A program made the position numbers and the translations under genes. From assembly GCF_015230015.1 (NCBI RefSeq), contig NZ_JAAKZC010000004.1, positions 62,001 through 126,000 on the forward strand: a stretch of 64,000 nt of DNA, read 5' to 3'. Below, piece after piece: positions 1-8,634 of the stretch. Position 1 is the first letter of the stretch. Every line of letters begins with the position of its first letter. The notes under the pieces were generated by a model. It made no database searches. It was not told the DNA's origin and saw nothing but the letters and a program-made list of their open reading frames with translations. This DNA is from Campylobacter concisus (GTDB taxonomy: Bacteria > Campylobacterota > Campylobacteria > Campylobacterales > Campylobacteraceae).

Positions 1-714
1 TAAGATAAAGTAAGACGCAGTGCCTATGACTGCTAAATTTGGATCAAATAGGCTAAGGGCAGCTATCCTAAAAAGCTCGATCGGATTTAACATCGCGATA
101 GAGTATATGACATACTCATCAACTGAGCTTCGCATAAGCAGCCCAATAAGCGCTAGGTCGATAAAAGCTAGCATGATAAGCCAGAGCAAAAACGCCACGC
201 CTTGGCCTGTTTCTTGGTTTTTGATAAGGCTTGAGATGAAAAAGCCAAGCGATAAAAAGACGATACTTAGGCTAAAAAGCAGCCCAAAGTAAAGCACTAG
301 CACGCCCCAAGGTATCGACACGCCCTTTATAAAGCCAACCACCACGCAAAGCAAAAGCGAGAACAAAAGCGGCACAAAAACGACAAATGTCCGCCCAAGT
401 GCCTTGCCAAAGTAGTACTCTTTAAGGCTTAGCGGGAAGCTTAGTACGTATTCAAGCAGGTTTGTATCTCTGTCTTGATTTATACTTCTAACGGTTGAAA
501 TAAGGATAAATATCGGCACGATGATGACGCAAATTTGTATAAACAAAAGTAGCGCCCTTGTTAGCCCAGAAAAGCCAAGCACGCGCGAGTCGGTCACTCC
601 GCTAAATAAAAATCCTATCATCAAAGCAGAAAAAAGAAGCGCATAGATCGCAAACCACCTTGAGCGAAACGACTCTTTGACGTCTAGCTTTGCTATTAAA
701 AAAAGGTTATTCAC
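1..714 (-). CDS. nosY: NosY-like ABC transporter permease (3' end outside window)
   Basis: Membrane permease of the NosFY(D) ABC system that supports copper-site assembly of nitrous oxide reductase. The reading frame is open from a GTG at 714 to position 1 (238 codons) and runs off the window, so the C-terminus is missing. The visible product starts MNNLFLIAKLDVKESFRSRW and has several hydrophobic helices, typical of ABC-2 permeases. The GTG start overlaps the nosF stop by 8 bp, which argues for translational coupling and for this start. In Wolinella-type clusters nosL would follow, beyond the window. The family is clear from position and topology; residue-level function is inference. Confidence 0.85.
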   Translation of the reverse strand, partial: MNNLFLIAKLDVKESFRSRWFAIYALLFSALMIGFLFSGVTDSRVLGFSGLTRALLLFIQICVIIVPIFILISTVRSINQDRDTNLLEYVLSFPLSLKEYYFGKALGRTFVVFVPLLFSLLLCVVVGFIKGVSIPWGVLVLYFGLLFSLSIVFLSLGFFISSLIKNQETGQGVAFLLWLIMLAFIDLALIGLLMRSSVDEYVIYSIAMLNPIELFRIAALSLFDPNLAVIGTASYFIL

Positions 715-1360
715 TCTTGCTCCTTAAATTTTCTTCTTTGATGATCTTGCCAAGGTCCATATAGACGCATCTATCAAGCAAATGAGCGATCTCATCTATG
801 CGGTGTGAGATAAAAACTAGTGTCTTTTTTTGCGTGAAGTTATCGAGCAAATTTTTAAAAGACTCCCTTGCTTTCACATCTAAATTTGCCGTTGGCTCGT
901 CAAACATCAAAATTTCACTATCTTTGGCAAATGCGATGGCTATTAGCATCTTTTGCTTCATACCGCCAGAGAGCTTGTAAAACGACTTGTTTAAATTTGC
1001 GTGCAGATCAAGCTCTAAAAGCTTGCTAAATTTCTCTATCTCTTCAAATTTGACATTTGAGCTTTTGCAGACAAACTCGCAAAGCTCACGCAGGCTAAAT
1101 TTAAGCGGTGGCGGGGTTTGGGGCACAAATGAGATAAATTTCAGTGCCTCTTTTCTATCTTTTAGAGTATTTACGCCATTTATCGCGACACTTCCGCTAT
1201 TTGGCACAAACTCGCCCAAGATGATACGCATGAGCGAGCTTTTGCCAGCTCCGTTTTGCCCAAGTATCGCTATCTTTTCGCCAGCTTTTACATTTAGACT
1301 GACGCCATCAAGTATCTTTTGTGAGCCAAAAATTTTCGTTACTTCTTTTATATCTATCAA
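707..1360 (-). CDS. nosF: NosF ABC transporter ATP-binding protein
   Basis: Cytoplasmic ATPase of the NosFY(D) complex needed for maturation of the copper centres of NosZ. The 217 residues contain Walker A (GQNGAGKSS, about residue 35), the ABC signature LSGGMKQK and Walker B ILMFDEP followed by the H-loop FISHR. Length is slightly short for the family but all nucleotide-binding motifs are present. It sits between nosH and nosY with a 9 bp gap and an 8 bp overlap respectively, so it is part of the nos transcription unit. Assignment rests on motifs plus cluster order. Confidence 0.92.
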   Translation of the reverse strand: MIDIKEVTKIFGSQKILDGVSLNVKAGEKIAILGQNGAGKSSLMRIILGEFVPNSGSVAINGVNTLKDRKEALKFISFVPQTPPPLKFSLRELCEFVCKSSNVKFEEIEKFSKLLELDLHANLNKSFYKLSGGMKQKMLIAIAFAKDSEILMFDEPTANLDVKARESFKNLLDNFTQKKTLVFISHRIDEIAHLLDRCVYMDLGKIIKEENLRSKSE

Positions 1361-1369
1361 AAAATTTCC

Positions 1370-2269
1370 TTATATGAGTTTCTTAAAGCCGTTGTCAAAT
1401 TTAAGCGCATCTTGGTGGCACACGTCGATACACCTACCACAAAGCGTGCAGTCAGCCCCAGCTATCCTAAAGAGGTTTTTACTATCATCAGTTTTCGCCC
1501 CCTTTTTTGTCATAAAAAGCACGTGTGGCACTAGGCAAACATCGGTGCAAACTAAGCAGTGATCGCACTTTTCTTTATCCCAGCTGACCTTTATCGCATT
1601 TGGTTTAGCCAGTAGCGAATAGGTCGCTCCAACAGGGCATACATACCTGCACCATGCCCTGCGTGAAAAGAAAATTTCAACCACAAGCATGGCTACAACT
1701 AGCCAGATAGCGTGAAAGTAGCCATAGATGATAAATCTTGAAAATATCCCAACGACGTTAAAAATTTCAAAGACAAGACTTGAGCTAGCAAAGCTAAGAG
1801 CCAAAAATAAAATGGTAAAAGCGTATCGCCATTTTGTGTCAAAAACTCGCGGTTTTACTATCTTTTTGGCACGCAAATTTTCATGAATTTTCTCAGCTAT
1901 CTCGCTTATAAGTGAGTATGGGCAAACCCACGAGCAAAAGCCCCTGCCACCAAAAATGATGTAAAAAGCTAAGATACTAAGCGAGCCTATTAGTAAATTT
2001 ACATGAATTTCATGCGTTGCCAAAAAGACTTGCAAGCTCATAAAAGCATCTGCTAGGTGAAAGCCAAGTATCCTTGAGGCGCTGATGTCGCCCTCTAAAA
2101 TTTGCACATCGACCCTGTAAGAGAGCACAAACAAAAGATGAACTAAAACGATGGTGAAAATGCGCCAAAAACGTATGCTAGGGCGCTTTTTGCCATCTTT
2201 TGTAGTCGTTATTAGCGTGCTTAGAAAGCTTACGTTTCTAACGGTCGCACGAACGTTATATTTATCCAT
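1370..2269 (-). CDS. nosH: NosH-like polytopic iron-sulfur protein (NapH family)
   Basis: Quinol-side electron transfer protein thought to feed electrons to periplasmic NosG and the cytochromes. The 299 residues show about four to five membrane helices, two CxxxCP motifs between helices (CSWVCPYS and CRYVCPVG) and two C-terminal ferredoxin-type motifs (CDHCLVCTDVC and CTLCGRCIDVC) expected to bind two [4Fe-4S] clusters. This is the NapH/NosR C-terminal architecture without the flavin domain of NosR. It lies 2 bp from nosC2. Family assignment is firm; the electron route is known from Wolinella-type nos clusters and is inferred here. Confidence 0.9.
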   Translation of the reverse strand: MDKYNVRATVRNVSFLSTLITTTKDGKKRPSIRFWRIFTIVLVHLLFVLSYRVDVQILEGDISASRILGFHLADAFMSLQVFLATHEIHVNLLIGSLSILAFYIIFGGRGFCSWVCPYSLISEIAEKIHENLRAKKIVKPRVFDTKWRYAFTILFLALSFASSSLVFEIFNVVGIFSRFIIYGYFHAIWLVVAMLVVEIFFSRRAWCRYVCPVGATYSLLAKPNAIKVSWDKEKCDHCLVCTDVCLVPHVLFMTKKGAKTDDSKNLFRIAGADCTLCGRCIDVCHQDALKFDNGFKKLI

Positions 2270-2271
2270 TT

Positions 2272-2733
2272 TTACTTTTTAAATTTAGAAATTTCATCAG
2301 CAAGGCTGTTTAGATCGCTGTCGCTAACGTTTGTAAGCAGTCCCTTCATAAGCGTGTTTTGCACCTTGCCAGCCTTGTAATCAGCCAGTTTTTTAAGCAG
2401 ATCCTCTTTGCTTAGATGAGTGATATCAGGCGCTACGACGCCCTTGCCATTTGCGCCGTGACATGGTGCACAAGAGGTTAGGTATTGCTTGCTAACGCCC
2501 TCATTTTGCGTCTTAGCCACGCTTAGGCTTAGCTCTTTTACCTTTTTTAGCTCATCTTCGCTGGCAAATTCCTCGCTAGATTTTGACTGCTGCTTTGTGA
2601 AATTTTGCTCCACTTTTGGCTGAACGCTAGCTTCTACTTTCTCCTTTTTAGGCGGAGTTTGGCTTAGCATAAACACCATGATGCCACATATCAGCACCGC
2701 TAAAATGATCGTTATGATTTTTCCGATTTTCAT
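2272..2733 (-). CDS. nosC2: NosC2 monohaem cytochrome c, membrane-anchored
   Basis: Small periplasmic c-type cytochrome predicted to carry electrons towards NosZ. The 153 residues begin with a single hydrophobic anchor (IITIILAVLICGIMVFML), followed by a charged low-complexity linker and one cytochrome c fold with haem motif CAPCH (SCAPCHGANGKG). A Met ligand is available downstream (MKGLL). The ATG overlaps the nosC1 stop by 4 bp. It is a paralogue of the preceding gene nosC1, as in Wolinella succinogenes nos clusters. Confidence 0.9.
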   Translation of the reverse strand: MKIGKIITIILAVLICGIMVFMLSQTPPKKEKVEASVQPKVEQNFTKQQSKSSEEFASEDELKKVKELSLSVAKTQNEGVSKQYLTSCAPCHGANGKGVVAPDITHLSKEDLLKKLADYKAGKVQNTLMKGLLTNVSDSDLNSLADEISKFKK

Positions 2734-3281
2734 TGTTTGCTCCTAAACTGCGCATTAAAATCGCTTATCTCTTTTGCTAATTTTCTAATCTCACTCTCAT
2801 CCATCTTTTTAACAAGATCACGCATTAGCACATTTACCTTCTCTTTGTTTTTATAAGCGTTTATCATCTTATAAATTTCATCCTCGCTCTTTGTTAGAAG
2901 AGATGGTCCGATGATGCCATTTGCATAGTCGTCGTGGCAGGCCGAGCACTTAGTGATGAAGTCTTTGCTAAGTCTGCCCTTTATAAGCCTTAAATTTATA
3001 GTTTGAAGCGGGCTTTTTACCATGGCAAGCGCTCCGATCTGGCGGCTTACGTTGTTGTCTTCAAGACCAAATTTGACGCTTTTTTCGCCGTGCATATCGT
3101 ATTTTATAAATTCATTTTGCTTATTTGCGCTCTCGTTGTTTTCATTTTTTTCGACCTTTATGCTAGCACTTGTCGCTACCTTTGCGCCTTGCTCACTGGC
3201 AGCCTTTTGCGCTTTGTCCTCACTCTTTTCACAGCCGACAAATAACAACGCAGCAGCTATTAAAGGTATTATTGCTCTCAT
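2730..3281 (-). CDS. nosC1: NosC1 monohaem cytochrome c, predicted lipoprotein
   Basis: Periplasmic cytochrome c of the nos electron chain. The 183 residues start with a lipoprotein signal (MRAIIPLIAAALLFVGCEK) whose Cys17 fits a lipobox, then a Lys/Glu/Asn-rich linker, and a C-terminal cytochrome domain with haem motif CSACH and a possible Met ligand in VLMRDL. Its stop overlaps nosC2 and its start overlaps the nosG stop by 4 bp, so the genes are probably translationally coupled. Lipidation is inferred from the signal sequence alone. Confidence 0.9.
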   Translation of the reverse strand: MRAIIPLIAAALLFVGCEKSEDKAQKAASEQGAKVATSASIKVEKNENNESANKQNEFIKYDMHGEKSVKFGLEDNNVSRQIGALAMVKSPLQTINLRLIKGRLSKDFITKCSACHDDYANGIIGPSLLTKSEDEIYKMINAYKNKEKVNVLMRDLVKKMDESEIRKLAKEISDFNAQFRSKQ

Positions 3282-3955
3282 TTTTTCTCCTTGTAAATTT
3301 CATCATAACTCATCTTTGGGGCGATATTTATTATCTTTACTGGGCAGACCTCAGCGCAAACCCCACAACCAACACAGCCATTCTTTATTAGTGGTAAATT
3401 TGTCTGGCTCATCACTATCGCGCTATCGCCAACTGGACAAAGCGTGACGCAAAGATCGCAAATTTGACCGATCTTGCCTTTTTCTTTATCTTTTAGCGCC
3501 TCTTCTCTGTCGTTATAGGCTTTGCGATCAAGTAGATGCTTAACGCTAGCTTCACTTAAATTTTCTCTTTTCAAGCTCAAACAGGCCGCCGTGTCACTTA
3601 AAACTGCAACGCCCATTTTGACATCACCCACGACCTTTGTGGCGTGATCGAGCGCACCGCTAGGACAGGCTAGCACGCATGGGAAAAGATCACACAAGTA
3701 GCAGCCTCGCTCTTTGGCATCGATGTGAGCTGAGCCACTTGAGTAGCCATCTTCTATATCAAGTAAATTTATACTGTGATAAGGGCAGACTTGCACGCAC
3801 TGACCGCATTTTACGCAAAGATCATCAAAGTCATCAACAGCACCTGGTGGTCTAAGATAGAGCTTGTCGCCACTACTTTTTGGCAAAAACTTGCCTATAG
3901 CGTATCCAGCCACTGCTGCGGCTGAGCCAATTATCATAAAATTTCTTCTATCCAC
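3278..3955 (-). CDS. nosG: NosG ferredoxin-type protein (NapG family), Tat signal
   Basis: Periplasmic [4Fe-4S] electron carrier predicted to work with NosH. The 225 residues start with a twin-arginine motif (MDRRNFMIIGSAAAVAGYA), so export is probably by Tat as a folded protein. Four cysteine clusters are visible in order: CVKCGQCVQVCP, CYLCDLFPCVLACP, CDLCVTLCP and CVGCGVCAEVCP. This matches NapG. It overlaps nosD by 8 bp and nosC1 by 4 bp. Confidence 0.93.
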   Translation of the reverse strand: MDRRNFMIIGSAAAVAGYAIGKFLPKSSGDKLYLRPPGAVDDFDDLCVKCGQCVQVCPYHSINLLDIEDGYSSGSAHIDAKERGCYLCDLFPCVLACPSGALDHATKVVGDVKMGVAVLSDTAACLSLKRENLSEASVKHLLDRKAYNDREEALKDKEKGKIGQICDLCVTLCPVGDSAIVMSQTNLPLIKNGCVGCGVCAEVCPVKIINIAPKMSYDEIYKEKK

Positions 3956-5204
3956 GTTTCGCCTTTAATGCGTTGAAATTTGAAGCATCGAGCGGTTTTA
4001 TCCTAGGCGAATTATCTTCAAGTAGCTTTATCGGCTCAGAAAATGGAGCGAGTTTGGCTAAGAAATTTAAGATGCTAAAGACGCTTGAGCCGTAGAAAAA
4101 CTGCAAATTTGGATAGTATTGCCAAAGCTGATCGATATATGAGAGATACAAAAATGGCGTATCGCCGTAGCCATCTTTATCTCTATCAAAGCTCTCATAC
4201 TCATCATAATAATTCTTGCTCCACCTATTTAAAAGCATCTTTTCGCCTGGAGTGTCATTTACGACGATGTCCATGTTGCCGATGAAGTCGTTGTTTTCAA
4301 AGATGCTTGTGCCTTGCGTAGCGTGAAAATAGACGCCAACCACGTTGTGCAAAATTTTATTGCCTATAAAATTTATAGTTGAGCCTGGCTGAAACGGCGA
4401 GTTATCAAGCAAGATGCCACGCGCGTTATAGACAAGGGTGTTGTTTTCTATCGTAAAGTCAGACACGTCCTTTAGTCCGATGCCGATGCCAAAAGCGCCA
4501 TCACTATCCATAACTAGGTTGTTTTTTATATTTGAGCCAGCCGAATACATAAAAAACATACCGACAGCGTTGCCTATAAATTCGTTATTTTCGACTAAAT
4601 TTTGATTAGCATACATAAAATGCAGTGAATATCTGCTGCCAACTGCCTTGTTGCTTAGAAATTTATTGTGACTTGCGTACCATGCGACCATGTCACGGCT
4701 GTCACGGATATTGTTGTGCTCGATCAAATTTTCATGGCTATACCAAAGTCTCACCGCATCGCCTCTAAAGCCAAGGCTAGCGCCCTTTTTTGAGGTGATG
4801 TTGTTTTCAGTGATCTTTGAGCTACTGCACTCTTTAAAATCAATCCCAAAAAGCACGTCGCTTATGTCGTTTTTAGAAATTTCTACGTTATTTGCCTTGT
4901 CACAGCCTATGCCAGCGTCAAGCTCGCCAAGGTCGTTGCCACTGCCACTTATCTTTAAATTTTTAAGTGTCACATTTGAAGCTATGATCTTTATAACGCT
5001 GCCTTTGCCGCTCCCTTTTATATGGGCATTTTTGCCCTCACCGATTATGCTAAGAGGCTTATTTATCGTTATACCGCCTTCATAAACAGCGTCCCCTAGC
5101 TTTATCACATCGCCAGGACTAGCGTTATTTATCGCATCTTGAAGGACGTTTGCAAAGCCAAAAAGTGGCAAAAAAGCAAGGGCAAATTTACAAATTTTAC
5201 GCAT
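3948..5204 (-). CDS. nosD: NosD periplasmic copper-site assembly protein
   Basis: Right-handed beta-helix protein that partners the NosFY transporter in building the copper centre of NosZ. The 418 residues have a Sec signal peptide (MRKICKFALAFLPLFGFA) and a long series of short repeats rich in the pattern N-x-I-x-x-N (for example NNIRDSRDM, ENNEFIGNA, NNTLVYNAR), the parallel beta-helix/CASH signature. The start overlaps the nosB stop by 8 bp. Length is normal for NosD. Confidence 0.95.
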   Translation of the reverse strand: MRKICKFALAFLPLFGFANVLQDAINNASPGDVIKLGDAVYEGGITINKPLSIIGEGKNAHIKGSGKGSVIKIIASNVTLKNLKISGSGNDLGELDAGIGCDKANNVEISKNDISDVLFGIDFKECSSSKITENNITSKKGASLGFRGDAVRLWYSHENLIEHNNIRDSRDMVAWYASHNKFLSNKAVGSRYSLHFMYANQNLVENNEFIGNAVGMFFMYSAGSNIKNNLVMDSDGAFGIGIGLKDVSDFTIENNTLVYNARGILLDNSPFQPGSTINFIGNKILHNVVGVYFHATQGTSIFENNDFIGNMDIVVNDTPGEKMLLNRWSKNYYDEYESFDRDKDGYGDTPFLYLSYIDQLWQYYPNLQFFYGSSVFSILNFLAKLAPFSEPIKLLEDNSPRIKPLDASNFNALKAKRG

Positions 5205-5952
5205 TTAGCTCTTTTTTCTTTGAAAAGACCGCAAGTATGCAAAGCACGCTCATGACTATCATCATCCAAAAGCCGATAGTTGGATATGAGTGTGTTGTAA
5301 AGTGCGCCACGCTACCATCGCCTAAGACTGTTGGCATAAATGGCTTAATCTTAAATGCACCCCACTCTTGCATATTGTGTCCGTACCAGTATAGCCAGCC
5401 CACAAATGCACTCATAAATAGCACAGGTGCTATGATGGTTGGCACCATGAGAAGCGAGTTAAATTTACCGTCATAGTATAAAAATGCAAGCATGCAAAGT
5501 GTGGCGATAAGTAGATAATAAGGCGCGATAGCTCGCTCTACATTGCCGCCATGCTCCATAGGATACATGCCGATGTAGTGGTTTATCGTATTCATCTCGT
5601 GCACGTCGCCACTATATCCATCTACGTGAAAATATACTGGGATGCCATCTGGAAAGGCTGCCTTTGGATAGTTTGGCGCTTCAAGAGATACGTACCAGAT
5701 AGGAAAAGATGGCGTGCCAATCTCTGCTTTTTGCTCGATCATCTTATGAAGATCACTTGCCACCTCTTTTGGCAAAAGGTGGTTTTTATACTGAAAAGAG
5801 CTATAAAGATCGTAGATAGTGTAGCTATAAGATGGTAGCTCGTCGCCGTTGGCTATACGCTCTTTAGCTCCATGCCAGCCAAGAACTGGTAGAGTAAAAC
5901 AAACGCTCATAATGATTAGTGCAACAATGGTATAAATTTTATATTTACTCAT
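5197..5952 (-). CDS. nosB: NosB-like integral membrane protein of the nos cluster
   Basis: Membrane protein found after nosZ in Campylobacterota nos clusters; its biochemical role is not settled. The 251 residues show an N-terminal helix, a long periplasmic loop with several Tyr, Trp, His and Met residues (about 30-135), then three hydrophobic helices and a C-terminal anchor. There is an RBS-like GGAGAG before the ATG (aatctctcc on the plus strand). It is separated from nosZ by 81 bp that hold a strong hairpin, unlike the overlapping genes that follow it. Confidence 0.82.
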   Translation of the reverse strand: MSKYKIYTIVALIIMSVCFTLPVLGWHGAKERIANGDELPSYSYTIYDLYSSFQYKNHLLPKEVASDLHKMIEQKAEIGTPSFPIWYVSLEAPNYPKAAFPDGIPVYFHVDGYSGDVHEMNTINHYIGMYPMEHGGNVERAIAPYYLLIATLCMLAFLYYDGKFNSLLMVPTIIAPVLFMSAFVGWLYWYGHNMQEWGAFKIKPFMPTVLGDGSVAHFTTHSYPTIGFWMMIVMSVLCILAVFSKKKELNA

Positions 5953-6009
5953 AATCTCTCCTTTAAATTTTAAAATTTAGCCTAGCAAAAGTTAAATTTT
6001 AAAATTTAA

Positions 6010-6029
6010 AAGGGGCAAAAATGCCCCTT
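6010..6029 (-). terminator. Hairpin between nosZ and nosB (terminator or attenuator)
   Basis: Perfect 8 bp stem (6010-6017 with 6022-6029) closed by a 4-base loop, GC-rich core GGGGC/GCCCC. On the minus strand it starts 4 bases after the nosZ stop and is followed by a T-rich stretch (TTAAATTTTA). This has the form of an intrinsic terminator lying inside the nos gene run, so it could limit read-through into nosBDGC1C2HFY or protect the nosZ mRNA 3' end. Confidence 0.75.
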
Positions 6030-6033
6030 AAAA

Positions 6034-8622
6034 CTACATACCTGCGTTTTCGTCTATCCATTTTAGATACTGGATGATATTTTTGATCTCTTCGTCACTC
6101 ATATGCTGATTTGGCATTCTAAGTTTAAAGAAGTCGATCATCGCTTTAACATAGTCATCGTTATAGAATTTAGCAGGATCTTTGATGAAGTCTGCTACCC
6201 ATTTTTCGCCATTTTCATGTCTTAGTAAGACGCCAGTTAGGTCTGGACCTGAGCTTACTTGACCGATGACGTGGCAGCCATTACAACCGCCTTTTAGATA
6301 AGCCTCTTCACCTTTTGCAGCAGCTGGGCTCATCGGAGTTGCGATCTCTTTTGCTAGGTTGTTTTTAGCTCTTAGACCAACGTCAGCAGTTTTTACCATG
6401 TATTGCCATACTTGGTACTCCCAAAGGATAGCGCCATTTACGTCGCCTTTTTTGTAAGCTTCGTCAGCTTTAGCTTTTACCTCTTTGATGTGGCCGTATT
6501 GATCAAGTGCGTCATCAACCAAAGCTTTTACTTTTGGATATTTCTCATAATGTTTCTCTTTTAGATATTTAACAACCTCTTGGATAACATCATCAGTTGC
6601 TTTGTTAGTTGCGATTACTTTGTCGTACTCAGCTTTTAGAGCCTCTGGACTTAGAGTTTTTAGCTTGCTATTTTTTGCAGATTCATATTTTTTATTTGGA
6701 TCTTTAACAAGCAAATAACCCATCATCTCAAGGTGAAGTGCTGAACAAAACTCGGTGCAGTAGTATGGGAAGACGCCTTCCATATCAGCTACGAAATTTA
6801 CTGAAGCAGTTTTGCCAGGCTCTAGTGAAGCGTGGATGTTGTAAAGGTCGATGCCAAAGCCGTGAGTCTCATCTTGCGCGCGCTCTAGGTTTGTTAGGTG
6901 GATAGTTACATTATCGCCTTTATTTACCTCGATGTGTTCTGGGTTGATGTGACTTCTGATCATTGTTGCATAGACAGTTACGTTTTTGCCGTTTCTCTCA
7001 ACTCTTTCTTGACCAGCTAGAGTTGCAAATGGGCTAGCCTCGCCTGTTCTTGAGTTTGTACCCATGTTGTAAGTAAGCGCTGGAGTTAGCTTGCTAGCAG
7101 CTATTGAAACAACATCGTGTGGCTCACCAAGTGGGATTGGCATATCGTAGATTAGCTCCATTTTTGGACCATTGATGTCTATTAACTGGTGGTTTTGTGG
7201 ATGGAGTGGGCCAACTGGGTTGAAGCGATCGATTGAAAGTTTATCAAGTGCGATTGCATATTTGCCAACTGGTTTTGCTGATTTGCCCTCCATTGTGTCA
7301 AGGTGACCGATGTTGTAATGAACATTTACTTTATCAAGCACTTTTAAATTTTTGTAGTCCCATTTTACGATTTGACTATCAACGTAAAGTGAAGTATAGA
7401 CTACACCATCTTGTGAGTCAAATGATGTATGCAGTGGTCCAAGGCCAAGTTCGACTTGTCCATGCATTGTCTTTTCTCTATCTAAGATAGGTATGCCGTA
7501 TGGGTCAGTGCCAGCGTACTCTTTTTTGTCGATTAGCTCTTTGATCTTTTTAAAGTCATAAACTGATGCGTGAGTATCAAGCTTACCACCAACGATGATG
7601 TATCTGCCATCTGGTGTTACGTCACAACCGTGTGGGCTCTTTGACTCTGGGATTAAAAATAGTGCTCCAGCTTTAACAGCAGCCTCTATCGTGATCACTC
7701 TGTGACCATTTACAACTTTGTAGTTTTTCTTATCCTGTGCAAGTTTTTCTAAAATTTGCCAGTTATAAACATGTAAGAAGTCAGTATCATTTCTACTAGC
7801 ACCTGCCTCAAATGGAGGAAGACCTTTTTCGATACCACCTGTATACATCTCGCTATTTATTGAGTTTGTAAAGCCCCAGCCGTAGCTCTCACCCTTACCA
7901 GCGTCGCTTAGGTCTTGCCAGTATGGAGGAAGCTCAAGTGAGAAAGATGCTTTCTCGTCAATCTTGCCTTTTGGATAGTCAAATTTCCAAAATGTCACAG
8001 CGCCTCTATAGACAGCTTCGTAGTCGTCCATTGAGTGATAGTTATCATCAAGTGGAGCTGCGTACTGGCTAGCTTCGATGACATACTCGCTGTTTGGAGT
8101 GATGAAGCTACCGCCGTGCTCACTCTTCATGATAGGGTTTACGACCATTTGAGTTGTCTCAAAGTCTTTTAAATTTATAACAGCAATCCTTGGGTTTGCT
8201 TTGTCGTTGATAAATAGATAATCACCAACATACTCACCATTTTTCTCAGTGAAATTTGGGTGGTGCGTATCGCCCCAAGTTATCTCTTTGCCCCTGATGT
8301 TGCCTTGTTTTAAAACAGCTTTTGACTCATCGTCATAGCCATATCCTTGCCAAGGCTCTGGGGTGAAAACGCCGATGTATTTGTAAATTCTCATCGACGG
8401 AACGCCATAAACTAACACTTGACCACTCTGCCCGCCAGATGAAAAGACGATGAAATCATCTTTTTTACCGCTTGGCTGGTAAGTCTTAGCAGCTGCAAGG
8501 ACATCTTTTTCGCTTAGCCCGCGCTCTTTCATGACTTTTTCAAGGTCACTACTAGCAGCACAAGCAGCAGTTAAAGATAGCCCAAGCAGTGCAGCACTTG
8601 CGACACAAAATAACTTTTGCAT
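6034..8622 (-). CDS. nosZ: NosZ nitrous oxide reductase, clade II, with C-terminal cytochrome c domain
   Basis: Catalyses two-electron reduction of N2O to N2 in the periplasm. The 862 residues begin with a Sec-type signal peptide (no twin arginine), the mark of clade II enzymes. The N-terminal seven-bladed propeller carries the CuZ histidines (DTHHP, EHGG, SPHGCD, GPLHTS, GEPHD). The cupredoxin domain has the CuA motif with C622, C626, H630 and M633 (CTEFCSALHLEMMG). A C-terminal fused monohaem domain has CNGCH at 780-784, as in Wolinella and Campylobacter NosZ. RBS GGAG lies before the ATG. The upstream beta-propeller gene ends 12 bp away. Confidence 0.97.
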   Translation of the reverse strand: MQKLFCVASAALLGLSLTAACAASSDLEKVMKERGLSEKDVLAAAKTYQPSGKKDDFIVFSSGGQSGQVLVYGVPSMRIYKYIGVFTPEPWQGYGYDDESKAVLKQGNIRGKEITWGDTHHPNFTEKNGEYVGDYLFINDKANPRIAVINLKDFETTQMVVNPIMKSEHGGSFITPNSEYVIEASQYAAPLDDNYHSMDDYEAVYRGAVTFWKFDYPKGKIDEKASFSLELPPYWQDLSDAGKGESYGWGFTNSINSEMYTGGIEKGLPPFEAGASRNDTDFLHVYNWQILEKLAQDKKNYKVVNGHRVITIEAAVKAGALFLIPESKSPHGCDVTPDGRYIIVGGKLDTHASVYDFKKIKELIDKKEYAGTDPYGIPILDREKTMHGQVELGLGPLHTSFDSQDGVVYTSLYVDSQIVKWDYKNLKVLDKVNVHYNIGHLDTMEGKSAKPVGKYAIALDKLSIDRFNPVGPLHPQNHQLIDINGPKMELIYDMPIPLGEPHDVVSIAASKLTPALTYNMGTNSRTGEASPFATLAGQERVERNGKNVTVYATMIRSHINPEHIEVNKGDNVTIHLTNLERAQDETHGFGIDLYNIHASLEPGKTASVNFVADMEGVFPYYCTEFCSALHLEMMGYLLVKDPNKKYESAKNSKLKTLSPEALKAEYDKVIATNKATDDVIQEVVKYLKEKHYEKYPKVKALVDDALDQYGHIKEVKAKADEAYKKGDVNGAILWEYQVWQYMVKTADVGLRAKNNLAKEIATPMSPAAAKGEEAYLKGGCNGCHVIGQVSSGPDLTGVLLRHENGEKWVADFIKDPAKFYNDDYVKAMIDFFKLRMPNQHMSDEEIKNIIQYLKWIDENAGM

Positions 8623-8634
8623 TTACTCTCCTTT

